Source: Mucilaginibacter lappiensis
GTDB lineage: Bacteria; Bacteroidota; Bacteroidia; Sphingobacteriales; Sphingobacteriaceae
Direction: 5' to 3'
DNA length: 64,000 bases
NCBI RefSeq assembly: GCF_900155965.1
Contig: NZ_FTMG01000001.1
Span: 682,001-746,000, forward strand
Position 1 is the first letter of the stretch. The number at the start of each line of letters is the position of its first letter. Below the pieces are notes generated by a model, which did no database searches, was not told the DNA's origin, and worked only from the letters and a program-made list of their open reading frames with translations. Positions 27,053 through 35,242 of the stretch are shown piece by piece. Position numbers and translations under genes: made by a program.

Positions 27053-28969
27053 ATGACATTATCCAGAAGAAGCTTTATCAAAACAACTGCCATTGGAACG
27101 GTAGGTCTCATCGGCGTATCGCCGCCATTTGCAAATGCCTTCGCTTTACATCTATCACCTCCTAACGATGATCTGTATGCCTTGAGCGATCAATTGTTAG
27201 GGCAATGGGCCAAAGGTCTGCTGGCGCTGCAGGTGCTGGATAAATCAAATACCGATAATTATGGCGGCTTGTATTGCCCGGCCAACAAAACGGTTCACGG
27301 CCGCGGCAGCGATGCCATTTACCCATTTTACCATCTGGCTCAAAAAACCGGTGATTCTAAATACACAGATGCTGCGGCCTTGCTTTATCGATGGATGAAA
27401 ACCCGGGTGAGTCAGCCTGATGGCTCCTGGCTCAATGAACCAGTGAAAGGCTCTTGGAAGGGCACCACCGTGTTTTCGTCGATAGCACTGGCCGAGACCC
27501 TGAAAAATCACGGTTCCATCATGGACAGTGGCTTTAAAGCTGAATTGACCGACCGCCTGCAAAAGGCTGCCGACTATGTTTATACCAATTTTTCGATGGA
27601 GTATGGCAATGTCAATTATCCTATTACTGCTTCATACGCGCTATCTCTGATAGGCACTATGCTGGACATACCGAAGTATAAAGACAAAGGCCGGGAGTTT
27701 GCGCATACGGCTTTAAAATACATTACACCTAAAGATGGGTTTATATATGGCGAAGGCGGACCTAACAGCAAAGCAAGCCCTAAGGGATGCTTTTCTGTCG
27801 ACCTGGGCTATAATGTCGAAGAATCGCTGCCTTCGCTGGTACTTTATGGCTTATTGACTAAGGACGAAGAGGTATTGGACGCGGTAACCCGCAGCCTGCG
27901 CACCCATATGGAGTTTATGCTGCCCGATGGCGGCTGGGACAACAGCTGGGGTACACGTAATTATAAATGGACCTATTGGGGCAGCCGTACCAGCGATGGC
28001 TGCCAGGCGGCATACACGCTGATGGCTGATCGCGATCCACGGTTTTATAAAGTAGCGTTGCGAAATACCCAATTGCTGCAGGAGTGTACCAAGGATAATT
28101 TACTATACGGCGGACCGCATTATGTATCGCACCAGGTACCGGTTTGCGTGCACCATACCTTTTGCCACATTAAGGCTTTAACAACAATATTAGAACACGA
28201 GCATAAACCGGCGAAAGTAAGTGTCGACAATATCAACCTACCTCGCGAAGAGGCCTATGGAATCCGGGCTTTTAGTGATATACAGACATGGCTGGTAGCC
28301 AAAGGAAAATTCAGGGGCACGATTACCGGGTACGACAGGGAATATAAGGAAACCAAAAACGGACATGCCACTGGCGGCGCCCTTACCATGCTTTGGCATG
28401 AGAAAACAGGTCCCATATTTGCCGGCAGTATGAACCAGTATCAATTATTTGAGGCCGATAACATGCAAGCCGATACAGACCCATTATCCATGCCGCTGAC
28501 GCCACGTATAGAACTTAGAGTAGGTGAATCGGTATTTATGAATATCCATGATCTGGGGGCTCAAATAGAGCGTGGAGACATCAGCGGACAGGAGGTTATC
28601 AAAACACGATCAAAACTGGTTGATAAAAATCAGCAAAACCCACCGGCAGGGGAAGTAAACTGCCAAATAACTTACCACTTTACCGGCGAGCGGGTAATCA
28701 TCAAATTCAGTATTGAAAAGAGTAGTTACGACGACCGGACAAAGATCATTTTGCCGGTGGTTTCCAGATCAACAGAAAAGTTTATGCTCCACGAAAAACT
28801 GATCCATGTAAATAAGGATAAGGCGACCTTGCAAATAACATCAACCGATAAGTTTACAGCCATGCCTACCACCAATAAAGGCAGGGTATTCAACTTTGTA
28901 CCAGGCCTGGAGGCTATCCCGCTGAGTATTGGTCAAAACGAGGCTACTATTGTTGTAGAAGTTATGTAA
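27053..28969 (+). CDS. Tat-exported (alpha/alpha)-toroid enzyme of unassigned family
   Basis: I do not recognise the family with confidence. The 638-residue protein has a twin-arginine signal (SRRSFIK at 4-10, cleavage near residue 27-30). Residues about 35-395 are helical with repeated GGW and DGSWL-type turns typical of (alpha/alpha) toroids (polysaccharide lyases, six-hairpin glycosidases). Residues about 400-638 are beta-rich and resemble the sandwich domains that follow such toroids. Conserved-looking polar clusters are GGWDNSWGTRNYKWTYWGSR near 291-310 and GPHYVSHQVPVCVHHTFCH near 356-374, the latter rich in His and Tyr as in lyase sites. I infer a glycan-active lyase or hydrolase. It stands alone next to a divergent phosphatase fusion gene. 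Confidence 0.75.
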   Translation: MTLSRRSFIKTTAIGTVGLIGVSPPFANAFALHLSPPNDDLYALSDQLLGQWAKGLLALQVLDKSNTDNYGGLYCPANKTVHGRGSDAIYPFYHLAQKTGDSKYTDAAALLYRWMKTRVSQPDGSWLNEPVKGSWKGTTVFSSIALAETLKNHGSIMDSGFKAELTDRLQKAADYVYTNFSMEYGNVNYPITASYALSLIGTMLDIPKYKDKGREFAHTALKYITPKDGFIYGEGGPNSKASPKGCFSVDLGYNVEESLPSLVLYGLLTKDEEVLDAVTRSLRTHMEFMLPDGGWDNSWGTRNYKWTYWGSRTSDGCQAAYTLMADRDPRFYKVALRNTQLLQECTKDNLLYGGPHYVSHQVPVCVHHTFCHIKALTTILEHEHKPAKVSVDNINLPREEAYGIRAFSDIQTWLVAKGKFRGTITGYDREYKETKNGHATGGALTMLWHEKTGPIFAGSMNQYQLFEADNMQADTDPLSMPLTPRIELRVGESVFMNIHDLGAQIERGDISGQEVIKTRSKLVDKNQQNPPAGEVNCQITYHFTGERVIIKFSIEKSSYDDRTKIILPVVSRSTEKFMLHEKLIHVNKDKATLQITSTDKFTAMPTTNKGRVFNFVPGLEAIPLSIGQNEATIVVEVM

Positions 28970-29002
28970 TTAATCAAACGCTGGCGGACGCGTGCACCAG
29001 TC

Positions 29003-29118
29003 AAAAGTGGGTTTACATGGTTTACACATTTCATGGTTAACATCAGTTTAGTTTATTAACAATCAATAAGTTACACCAATTTTACCGTCATATAATGGGT
29101 TTACATGTAAACCCACTT
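29003..29118 (-). repeat. MITE-like dispersed repeat, copy C (inverted)
   Basis: About 116 bp with terminal inverted repeats: AAGTGGGTTTACATG on the left and CATGTAAACCCACTT on the right. Its reverse complement matches copy A at the left end (GTGGGTTTACA..TAAACCCA.TATATGAC) and copy B at the right end over about 40 bp. No ORF is inside. Confidence 0.65.
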
Positions 29119-29189
29119 AGCGCTAAGTATTTAATGTGATTAAATGAGGGCAATATAAGAAACGCTCTATGTCATTTCAATCCACAAAA

Positions 29190-29266
29190 GGAGGCTGTCA
29201 CCCTAAGCCCAGTCGAAGGGTGGAGCGCAGAGGCCTGTCCACCATGGTTCGATGGAGCTCACCATA
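29190..29266. repeat. REP-like palindromic intergenic repeat
   Basis: Two short hairpins in tandem, CACCCT/AGGGTG around an AGTCGA-containing loop and CCAT/ATGG around GGTTCG. This CACCCT...AGTCGAAGGGTG type is frequent between genes of this bacterial group. The remaining sequence up to the NDH-2 gene carries only a promoter box. Confidence 0.6.
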
Positions 29267-29396
29267 ACACCCTGCTTGCATGATGCTATCTATATAACTT
29301 AGTGTAATAAATACACATTTAATCATCCTATTGTAAACACTTTCATATCAGCCTCAAATAAGCCCTCAAAAGCAGATACACCCGGTAAAATAGAGG

Positions 29397-29404
29397 TATA
29401 TTTG
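29397..29404 (+). promoter_or_regulatory. -7 box of the NDH-2 gene
   Basis: TATATTTG matches TAnnTTTG and lies 32 bp before the ATG at 29437. It overlaps the more upstream in-frame ATG at 29404, which argues that translation starts at 29437. No clear -33 TTG is seen. Confidence 0.5.
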
Positions 29405-29436
29405 TGTATAAAATACACTATCAAATAATTGATAAA

Positions 29437-30735
29437 ATGAGCACTCCTAAAACTATACCGGCAGCTACGGGCAATGCCCAAAATACTGCTAAAAAAATTG
29501 TTATTGTTGGAGGTGGATTTGCCGGGATAAACCTTGCTGAACAAGTAGCCAAAAACAAAAACTACCAGGTTATTTTGCTTGATAAAAACAATTATAATTA
29601 CTTCCCACCCCTGCTTTACCAGGTGGCTACTAGTTTTCTGGACCCATCAGATATCAGTTACCCGTTCCGTAAAATGTTCCGTAATAAACGGATCAGTTAC
29701 CGCATGGCCGAAGTAGTCAAAATCGATCCTGCATCACAAACCGTACATTTAATTAATGAAGAACTAAAATATGACTACCTGGTATTTGCATCAGGTGCAA
29801 GGATAAACTTTTTTGGGATGGAAAATGTTCAAAAGAACGCTATCCCCATGAAAACTATTGATGATGCCCTGCACATGCGTAATGCTTTGCTGCAAACCAT
29901 GGAACAGGCTGCGATGACAAAAGATTTGGCCGAACGGAAAAAACTGTTAACCATTGTGGTAGCAGGCGGTGGCCCTACCGGTGTGGAAATTGCCGGTATG
30001 CTGGCCGAAATGAAAAAGAACATTTTTTTAAAGGACTATCCTGAGTTGAAAGGTACGCCGGGTGGTATCCATATTATTGATGGCGGCAAAAACCTGTTGG
30101 GCCCTATGAGCGAAAAAACTCACCAGGAAGCTTACAAGGTACTTTCTGAACTGGGTGTAAAGGTAAAATTGAACACACAGGTTAAGGATTATGATAAACA
30201 CGAGGTCACTCTTTCAACCGGCGAAACCATCGAGGCAGGAACGCTGATCTGGGCCGCAGGTATTACCGCCAATACTTTTGAAGGCATACCGGAAAGCAGC
30301 CTGGGTGTTGGCCGCAGGATGATCACCAACGAATTTAACCAGGTAATTGGCCTGGAGAATGTATACGCTATTGGCGATGCCAGCGTACAGATAACAGACG
30401 AACGTTATCCGAAAGGTCACCCGCAATTGGCGCAGGTAGCCATACAACAGGGCCGCAACCTGGCTAAAAACTTTATAGCCATGCAAAAAGCTAAGCCTTT
30501 AAGTGCTTTTGATTACTTTGACAAAGGCGATATGGCCATCATCGGCAGGAACAAAGCCGTGGTCGATCTGTTTAAGAATAAGCTGCACATTGGCGGTATC
30601 ATGGCCTTATTCATGTGGTTGTTTATCCACCTGATATCATTGGTAAACTATCGTAATAAATTAAAAACCCTGTATAACTGGGGCACAGCCTATCTGTCAA
30701 AAGATCAATCGTTAAGGATGATATTTCGATCTTAA
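29437..30735 (+). CDS. ndh: Type II NADH:quinone oxidoreductase (NDH-2)
   Basis: A single-subunit, non-proton-pumping NADH dehydrogenase that passes electrons to quinone at the inner membrane. From the ATG at 29437 it has 432 residues. The FAD-binding motif VGGGFAGINLAE comes near the N-terminus, and a second Rossmann motif, VAGGGPTGVEIAGML, marks the NADH site. ENVYAIGDAS is the conserved FAD-contacting segment near residue 315. The C-terminal hydrophobic/amphipathic stretch (IMALFMWLFIHLISLV) is the expected membrane anchor. It is monocistronic and faces a convergent acyltransferase gene across a terminator. The frame extends upstream to 29404, but that start overlaps the promoter box. Confidence 0.93.
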   Translation: MSTPKTIPAATGNAQNTAKKIVIVGGGFAGINLAEQVAKNKNYQVILLDKNNYNYFPPLLYQVATSFLDPSDISYPFRKMFRNKRISYRMAEVVKIDPASQTVHLINEELKYDYLVFASGARINFFGMENVQKNAIPMKTIDDALHMRNALLQTMEQAAMTKDLAERKKLLTIVVAGGGPTGVEIAGMLAEMKKNIFLKDYPELKGTPGGIHIIDGGKNLLGPMSEKTHQEAYKVLSELGVKVKLNTQVKDYDKHEVTLSTGETIEAGTLIWAAGITANTFEGIPESSLGVGRRMITNEFNQVIGLENVYAIGDASVQITDERYPKGHPQLAQVAIQQGRNLAKNFIAMQKAKPLSAFDYFDKGDMAIIGRNKAVVDLFKNKLHIGGIMALFMWLFIHLISLVNYRNKLKTLYNWGTAYLSKDQSLRMIFRS

Positions 30736-30767
30736 TGCATTAAAACGAATCTTGAAACCGGGACATG

Positions 30768-30805
30768 CAAACGGTCGGGTAGGCAAAACTTATCGGGCCG
30801 TTTTG
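30768..30805 (+). terminator. Terminator between ndh and the convergent acyltransferase gene
   Basis: CAAACGG pairs with CCGTTTTG, the stem partly extended by GGTCGG/CGGGCC, and TTTTC follows. It lies in the 73-bp convergent gap and could serve both genes. Confidence 0.55.
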
Positions 30806-30808
30806 TTT

Positions 30809-31966
30809 TCATATGGATATGGCATTGAGCGCCTTAAATCTTCTGATCAGCTTCGCGCTAATTCGTTGAAATGGCTTTTCAATAAAAACAAGCATCAGGT
30901 AACTAATTATTAAAGCAAATAAAAAAGCGGTTATAAAAGTATAAAGCCCTCCAAAGGCATATCTCCCAACAAATACCGAACTCATAGCGATTACCAAGGG
31001 CATGTGAATTAAATAAAAGCTGTAAGATATGTTTCCCAAAAAAGTAAAAACAGAATGTTCAAAAAACAGCGATAAATTCTTATTAGCCAGAACAATCATC
31101 ATCATTATACAACTGCCCACAGCTATAATATAGCTATTCCATGTATGGCTAAGCAGCGCATAATGCTGTTGAATTTTCCCGGCAAATTCAAACCCAATAT
31201 TGTATAAGAATATCCCCAAACAGCATGCTACGATCAGTATAACTAAAGGCCATGATTGGATGGTGTTTGTTATTTGATCTTTATATTTCGCCATTAGTAT
31301 ACCCAAATAAAAAACACCTATTGGCCATACGCCTGCATGATCATAGGCTAAACAGACCATTATAATCAGAAAGATAAAATTTAACACAGCACTGCTGCGC
31401 GCGATGATCATTATAAAAAAGGGCAACAGAATGGAGATCTTCATTTCTATAACCAGTGACCAGATGGGAGGATCGAGCAGGTTAAAATTAAACTCAGGTC
31501 CTATTAATACAAATGTTTTAATAAGCTCATGAATGTGCTCTTTATTCCAGTGCCAGTTCCAAAAGCCGCCCCATTCACCAGATTGAATATCAGGTATAGG
31601 AGAAATAATGAATTTATCGTACACAAATTCTTTTAGCAGTACAGAAAGAACAATGGCCAATATAAGAGCGGGATATATTCTGAAAACCCTTTTTATATAA
31701 AACGCTGTAAGTTTTAATGGCTTTTCATTATTAATAAATGGCAAGCTTAATACAAAACCGCTCAACACAAAAAAAAACATCACAGCTGCCCCTCCATTAA
31801 ACACAATACCTAATGGTGTTCTTTTTAAAAAATCGACAAGGGGGTTATCAACTGCATTTTTCCCTATGATATGTATAAAAAAAACAGACAATGCGGCCAA
31901 TCCCCGCAAGCTATCCAGCTGCTTATATCTGGGATGCATCACCGCCTTAGGTTTGTCTTCTTTCAT
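30809..31966 (-). CDS. Acyltransferase 3 family membrane protein (OafA/YrhL-like)
   Basis: A 385-residue multi-pass inner-membrane protein of the acyltransferase-3 family, which moves acetyl or other acyl groups onto sugars of surface polysaccharides or other exported molecules. The N-terminal YKQLDSLRGLAALSVFFIHI contains the arginine and histidine of the family signature. About ten hydrophobic segments follow, including the FFVLSGFVL segment in the second and SFYLIHMPLVI near 315. The cytoplasmic C-terminus is basic. It is transcribed towards ndh. The next gene upstream is 59 bp away on the same strand, but a shared function is not apparent. The acceptor is unknown. Confidence 0.88.
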   Translation of the reverse strand: MKEDKPKAVMHPRYKQLDSLRGLAALSVFFIHIIGKNAVDNPLVDFLKRTPLGIVFNGGAAVMFFFVLSGFVLSLPFINNEKPLKLTAFYIKRVFRIYPALILAIVLSVLLKEFVYDKFIISPIPDIQSGEWGGFWNWHWNKEHIHELIKTFVLIGPEFNFNLLDPPIWSLVIEMKISILLPFFIMIIARSSAVLNFIFLIIMVCLAYDHAGVWPIGVFYLGILMAKYKDQITNTIQSWPLVILIVACCLGIFLYNIGFEFAGKIQQHYALLSHTWNSYIIAVGSCIMMMIVLANKNLSLFFEHSVFTFLGNISYSFYLIHMPLVIAMSSVFVGRYAFGGLYTFITAFLFALIISYLMLVFIEKPFQRISAKLIRRFKALNAISI

Positions 31967-32025
31967 GCCTGTTTAATAATCGTTACGGTGAAAAGAAGAT
32001 ACTGGTTGCTTTTACGTCAATATAT

Positions 32026-33276
32026 TTAAGGCTGATGAGCTGCCCAGATATCGCGAATAGTATCCTCATCACCATGTCCATCGGGAACTTCCGTATTGGG
32101 GTTATTGGCATAGTACCAGCGTTTTTTATCAATAGGCGATGTGGTTTGCCTGCCGCCTGGCATTTCCAGGTGACCGTTTGGGTCAGTTTTCTTTAGCCAA
32201 TCGTACGCATAGTGCAGCCATTTCGTACGGTAGGCTTTATTCTGATGGGCAAACCAGCTGATCTCATCATAGCCCCAAACCCAAAAAGGTATGTCACCCG
32301 CATTTTCTTCACCGGGCTTTTTGCTAACACCATAGTTATCAAACTCAACCAGGTATGGGAGATGTTCGCAAACCCAGCCGCTGGGGGTAATACCACCTTT
32401 GCTCCGCAGGTAAAGCGCATCGGTATGACCAACCTGTAGGGTGGCCTCCTCGGGTTTGCCCGGGGTTTCCATAATGCGAAGCGGAAAGGCATGAACATCC
32501 ATCAACAGTTTACCATCGCGAACAAAGCCCCCGCTGGGTACATGCGAATCGCAAATAACTATGTGCCGGCGGGCATGCTTGTTGGCATACTCTCTGATCA
32601 AGGTCAGTATCTGCGCATAGTTATCCAGGTTAGCATCATTTTTGTTCATGAGTTCCACCTGTCCGAAATGGATTCCCTCGATACCCGCGTCGATATATGA
32701 TTTGGCCAGGTAGTAAAAGAATAGTTTGGTTTCGGCCCTACTTACATCTGGTACAGAACCATGGCCCCATTGACCTTTAAATTTGCCATCGGGATACAAC
32801 ATATCCGCGTAATTAAAATTCCGCTTTTGTACTGGTATCCCCAAGGCTTCAAAAGCCCAGGCAGGGATAATCAGCTGCTCCACTTTAGGGGTCACGATCT
32901 CAAAGATGCAGGCCTGCAAAATGATGTCGGCATCGGCCACATGTACCTTTGCTGCCAATTCTTTCTCTTTGATCAGATTTTGAGGAATCTCATCTTCCTC
33001 GCCCCACTGGCAAACAGCCCGGCCAATAAATTTGGCCCCGATATTTTTAATCATGCGCAGGTTATCATCAAAACTCCCCTTGCCTACCAGCAGGCTTTGC
33101 ATGGTGATGGAGCGGTTGAGATAATTTCCCAACACCTTACGCGATATTTTTCGGTCGAATTGATAATCGCCATGATCGGGCAGCGTGGAGGCTTTACTAA
33201 ATACACAAGTAAACAACAGAGCTGCTATCATAGCACAGCCATAAACTCTTTTTAGAATTGATACGGGTAGGTTCAT
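32026..33276 (-). CDS. Exported protein of unknown function, possible TIM-barrel glycosidase fold
   Basis: I do not recognise a named family. Using the ATG at 33276 gives 416 residues with a signal peptide (MNLPVSILKRVYGCAMIAAL..., cleavage near FSKAS). The frame's earlier ATG at 33318 would precede the signal. The pattern of strands and helices, with segments such as GAKFIGRAVCQWG, IEGIHFGQVELM, HIVICDSHVPSGG and WVWGYDEISWFA, reads like a (beta/alpha)8 barrel; acidic residues close to predicted strand ends (GQVE, GYDE) would suit a glycosidase. This is inference from pattern only. The gene lies between an acyltransferase and an HD-domain gene, separated from the latter by a large palindromic repeat. 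Confidence 0.7.
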   Translation of the reverse strand: MNLPVSILKRVYGCAMIAALLFTCVFSKASTLPDHGDYQFDRKISRKVLGNYLNRSITMQSLLVGKGSFDDNLRMIKNIGAKFIGRAVCQWGEEDEIPQNLIKEKELAAKVHVADADIILQACIFEIVTPKVEQLIIPAWAFEALGIPVQKRNFNYADMLYPDGKFKGQWGHGSVPDVSRAETKLFFYYLAKSYIDAGIEGIHFGQVELMNKNDANLDNYAQILTLIREYANKHARRHIVICDSHVPSGGFVRDGKLLMDVHAFPLRIMETPGKPEEATLQVGHTDALYLRSKGGITPSGWVCEHLPYLVEFDNYGVSKKPGEENAGDIPFWVWGYDEISWFAHQNKAYRTKWLHYAYDWLKKTDPNGHLEMPGGRQTTSPIDKKRWYYANNPNTEVPDGHGDEDTIRDIWAAHQP

Positions 33277-33397
33277 TATCCAGGTTTTAACAGGTTTGCG
33301 AAGTGGGGTATAACACAAATCTATCGTCCTGAATAAATATTTGATTAAAATATCATTAATGGAGAGGGAAGTGGTAAAAGAGACATGTCATTGCGAG

Positions 33398-33489
33398 GAG
33401 GAGCCCCCTCTAAATCTCCCCCGGAAGGGGAGACTTTTGGAAAATATTTTAAAGCCCTCCCTTCCGGGGAGGGTTTGGGTGGGGCTCCC
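33398..33489. repeat. Large palindromic intergenic repeat
   Basis: A long imperfect inverted repeat: GAGCCCCCTCTAAATCTCCC on the left pairs with AACCC/GGGTTTGGGTGGGGCTCC on the right, and CCGGAAGGGG with CCCTTCCGG inside. This ATCTCCCCCGGAAGGGGAG type is a dispersed element in many Bacteroidota genomes. It separates convergent-free same-strand genes and could act as a terminator. Confidence 0.7.
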
Positions 33490-33493
33490 CTTT

Positions 33494-34144
33494 TTATTCA
33501 CTCCAGGGCGAGTGCAAAATACAATCGCAGAAGTTTTTGCGGTGGAAATTCGGGATCATGTAGGCGCATACATCGGCTTTGATATTACCAAACGTTGTTT
33601 CTGTTTTATGCTCAAAACCGCCGAAGAAGGTTGGGATAATGTTTTTCTTGAAATCATTACGAGGGAACGCGTATATGATCTCTTCCCTTTTTTCGGTGCT
33701 CAGGTTTTCATAGCCCTCACCCATTACATCAAGGCCCACGCCCGAATACATCAGGGCAACTTCGGGTTCTTTATGCTCGGCAATTCCAATGGTAGTATGC
33801 AGGGCAATAGTGTCCCAAACCAGCTGTAAAGACTCTTTAGGCAGTCCATGGCTTTTCAGAAAATCGCGGGCGGCATTGGCGCCGTCAACTTCAAAACGCA
33901 AATCGGGACTGCTATAGTGCTTGGTTAAACCCAGGTCATGAAATACCGAGCTCACGTATAAAAGTTCGGCATCATACGGCAAGTGGTTGCGCTTTCCGTT
34001 CAGCGACGAAAAAAGGAATACCCGCAGGGAATGGTTATAGATAAATTCAGTACCATGCTCCAATAAAAGTTCGGTGGCCTGGGTAGCGATAGTACTATCG
34101 GGAATGGCTATCCCGGCTATTGTTTTTATTTTATTTACAGACAT
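33494..34144 (-). CDS. HD-domain protein, cyanamide-hydratase-like
   Basis: A 216-residue soluble protein with an HD metal-dependent hydrolase domain. Ligands are H38 (IYNHSLRVF), H69-D70 (SVFHDLGLT) and a later histidine in ALHTTIG near 115. The NHSLRV plus HDLGLT arrangement is the one seen in the cyanamide hydratase-like branch, where a zinc adds water to a nitrile-like group; other members are phosphohydrolases. There is no signal peptide. It shares orientation with the AraC-type regulator 68 bp upstream and may be co-transcribed with it. The physiological substrate is not evident. Confidence 0.83.
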   Translation of the reverse strand: MSVNKIKTIAGIAIPDSTIATQATELLLEHGTEFIYNHSLRVFLFSSLNGKRNHLPYDAELLYVSSVFHDLGLTKHYSSPDLRFEVDGANAARDFLKSHGLPKESLQLVWDTIALHTTIGIAEHKEPEVALMYSGVGLDVMGEGYENLSTEKREEIIYAFPRNDFKKNIIPTFFGGFEHKTETTFGNIKADVCAYMIPNFHRKNFCDCILHSPWSE

Positions 34145-34212
34145 ATTTTGTTGATTTTATATCAGCAAAATTAGCTGTGATACAGCACCCGGTAAATGTT
34201 AAAAACGGCCAA

Positions 34213-35118
34213 TCACATGCCAATATTTACAAAGCGACCGCGGTAATCATTGGGTGATATCAGTGTGTTTTTCTTAAAAAAGTGACTGAATTGATCGGGC
34301 GTTGAAAAGTTAAGATGATAGGCGATCTCCTTTACCGGTTTGGATGAGAACTGCAGAGAGCGCTTGGCTTCGGCGATGATTTGTCCGTTAATAATATCCT
34401 TGGCGCCTTTACCACTACACCGACGGCACAAATCAGACAGCTTGCGGGCCGGGATGCCCAACTGACGGGCAAAATCGGCTACCTCATGCGTACTTTGGTA
34501 CTGGTTGCTCACCAGTTCCAGGTATTGCCGGTAAAGCTGATTTTCGTAACTATCAAATCCTCGGGCAAGGGAGGCGTTCACATTGGCAATCTTGATCATG
34601 ATGATCTTTAAATAAGCAGCCATAGCATCCAGCTTATTGGGGTACTCATCCTTTACATACTCTTGATGAAGGGCACGAAACAGCATATCTAATTCTGAAT
34701 GATCAGTATTATTTAAGGGTAATTGTTGATTGTCGACAGCATTATTAAACAACACTGCCTTGCAATTGCTGGCACTACCGGGTGTTTTCTCCCAAAAACA
34801 ATCGCCAAAGGAAAGTTCGTAACCAGTCATAAGGGCTCCTTCCTCAAAGGTATACAGCTGCCCTTTGGCTAATAGAAACAGTTCATTTCCTGAGATTGGA
34901 TAAATGCAGTCATCAATACGGAGGTTACCCCTTCCTTCTTCTATCATAAAAATACGGTGGTAATTGATCCTGTAAACCGTTTGCGCTTCAAAAACATGAG
35001 CGCGCAGAAAATTGATGGCAAAGGAATCTTTCAGTTCCTTGTCAATCCGCATCCATGAAAGATCATGTTTTTCCATCGTGATCGCAAACCTATAAAACCA
35101 TGGTGAATATAAAGTCAC
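34213..35118 (-). CDS. AraC-family transcriptional regulator
   Basis: A 301-residue regulator with an N-terminal cupin-like sensor half (about 40-150) and a C-terminal pair of helix-turn-helix motifs (about 205-298). The latter ends with the family signature VKEIAYHLNFSTPDQFSHFF and NDYRGRF. It is transcribed divergently from the flavin monooxygenase gene 124 bp away, the classical layout for a regulator and its target. An internal ATG would remove about 13 residues without touching a domain. The inducer is unknown; an aromatic or antibiotic-like substrate of the monooxygenase is plausible. Confidence 0.9.
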   Translation of the reverse strand: MTLYSPWFYRFAITMEKHDLSWMRIDKELKDSFAINFLRAHVFEAQTVYRINYHRIFMIEEGRGNLRIDDCIYPISGNELFLLAKGQLYTFEEGALMTGYELSFGDCFWEKTPGSASNCKAVLFNNAVDNQQLPLNNTDHSELDMLFRALHQEYVKDEYPNKLDAMAAYLKIIMIKIANVNASLARGFDSYENQLYRQYLELVSNQYQSTHEVADFARQLGIPARKLSDLCRRCSGKGAKDIINGQIIAEAKRSLQFSSKPVKEIAYHLNFSTPDQFSHFFKKNTLISPNDYRGRFVNIGM

Positions 35119-35242
35119 CGCTGTTTAAATAATTTTCTATTTTGCTTTTCCCCGTATTCACCGACAATTTAGGGTATTTGGCCGAAATCCATTAAAAAAA
35201 GCTTAACTGCCTCATCATATTTGACTCATTATTTAATGACTT

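Noticed and set aside
33341..33829. 162-codon plus-strand ORF
   Set aside because: Reads through the palindromic repeat and then antisense to the HD-domain gene; a shadow frame.
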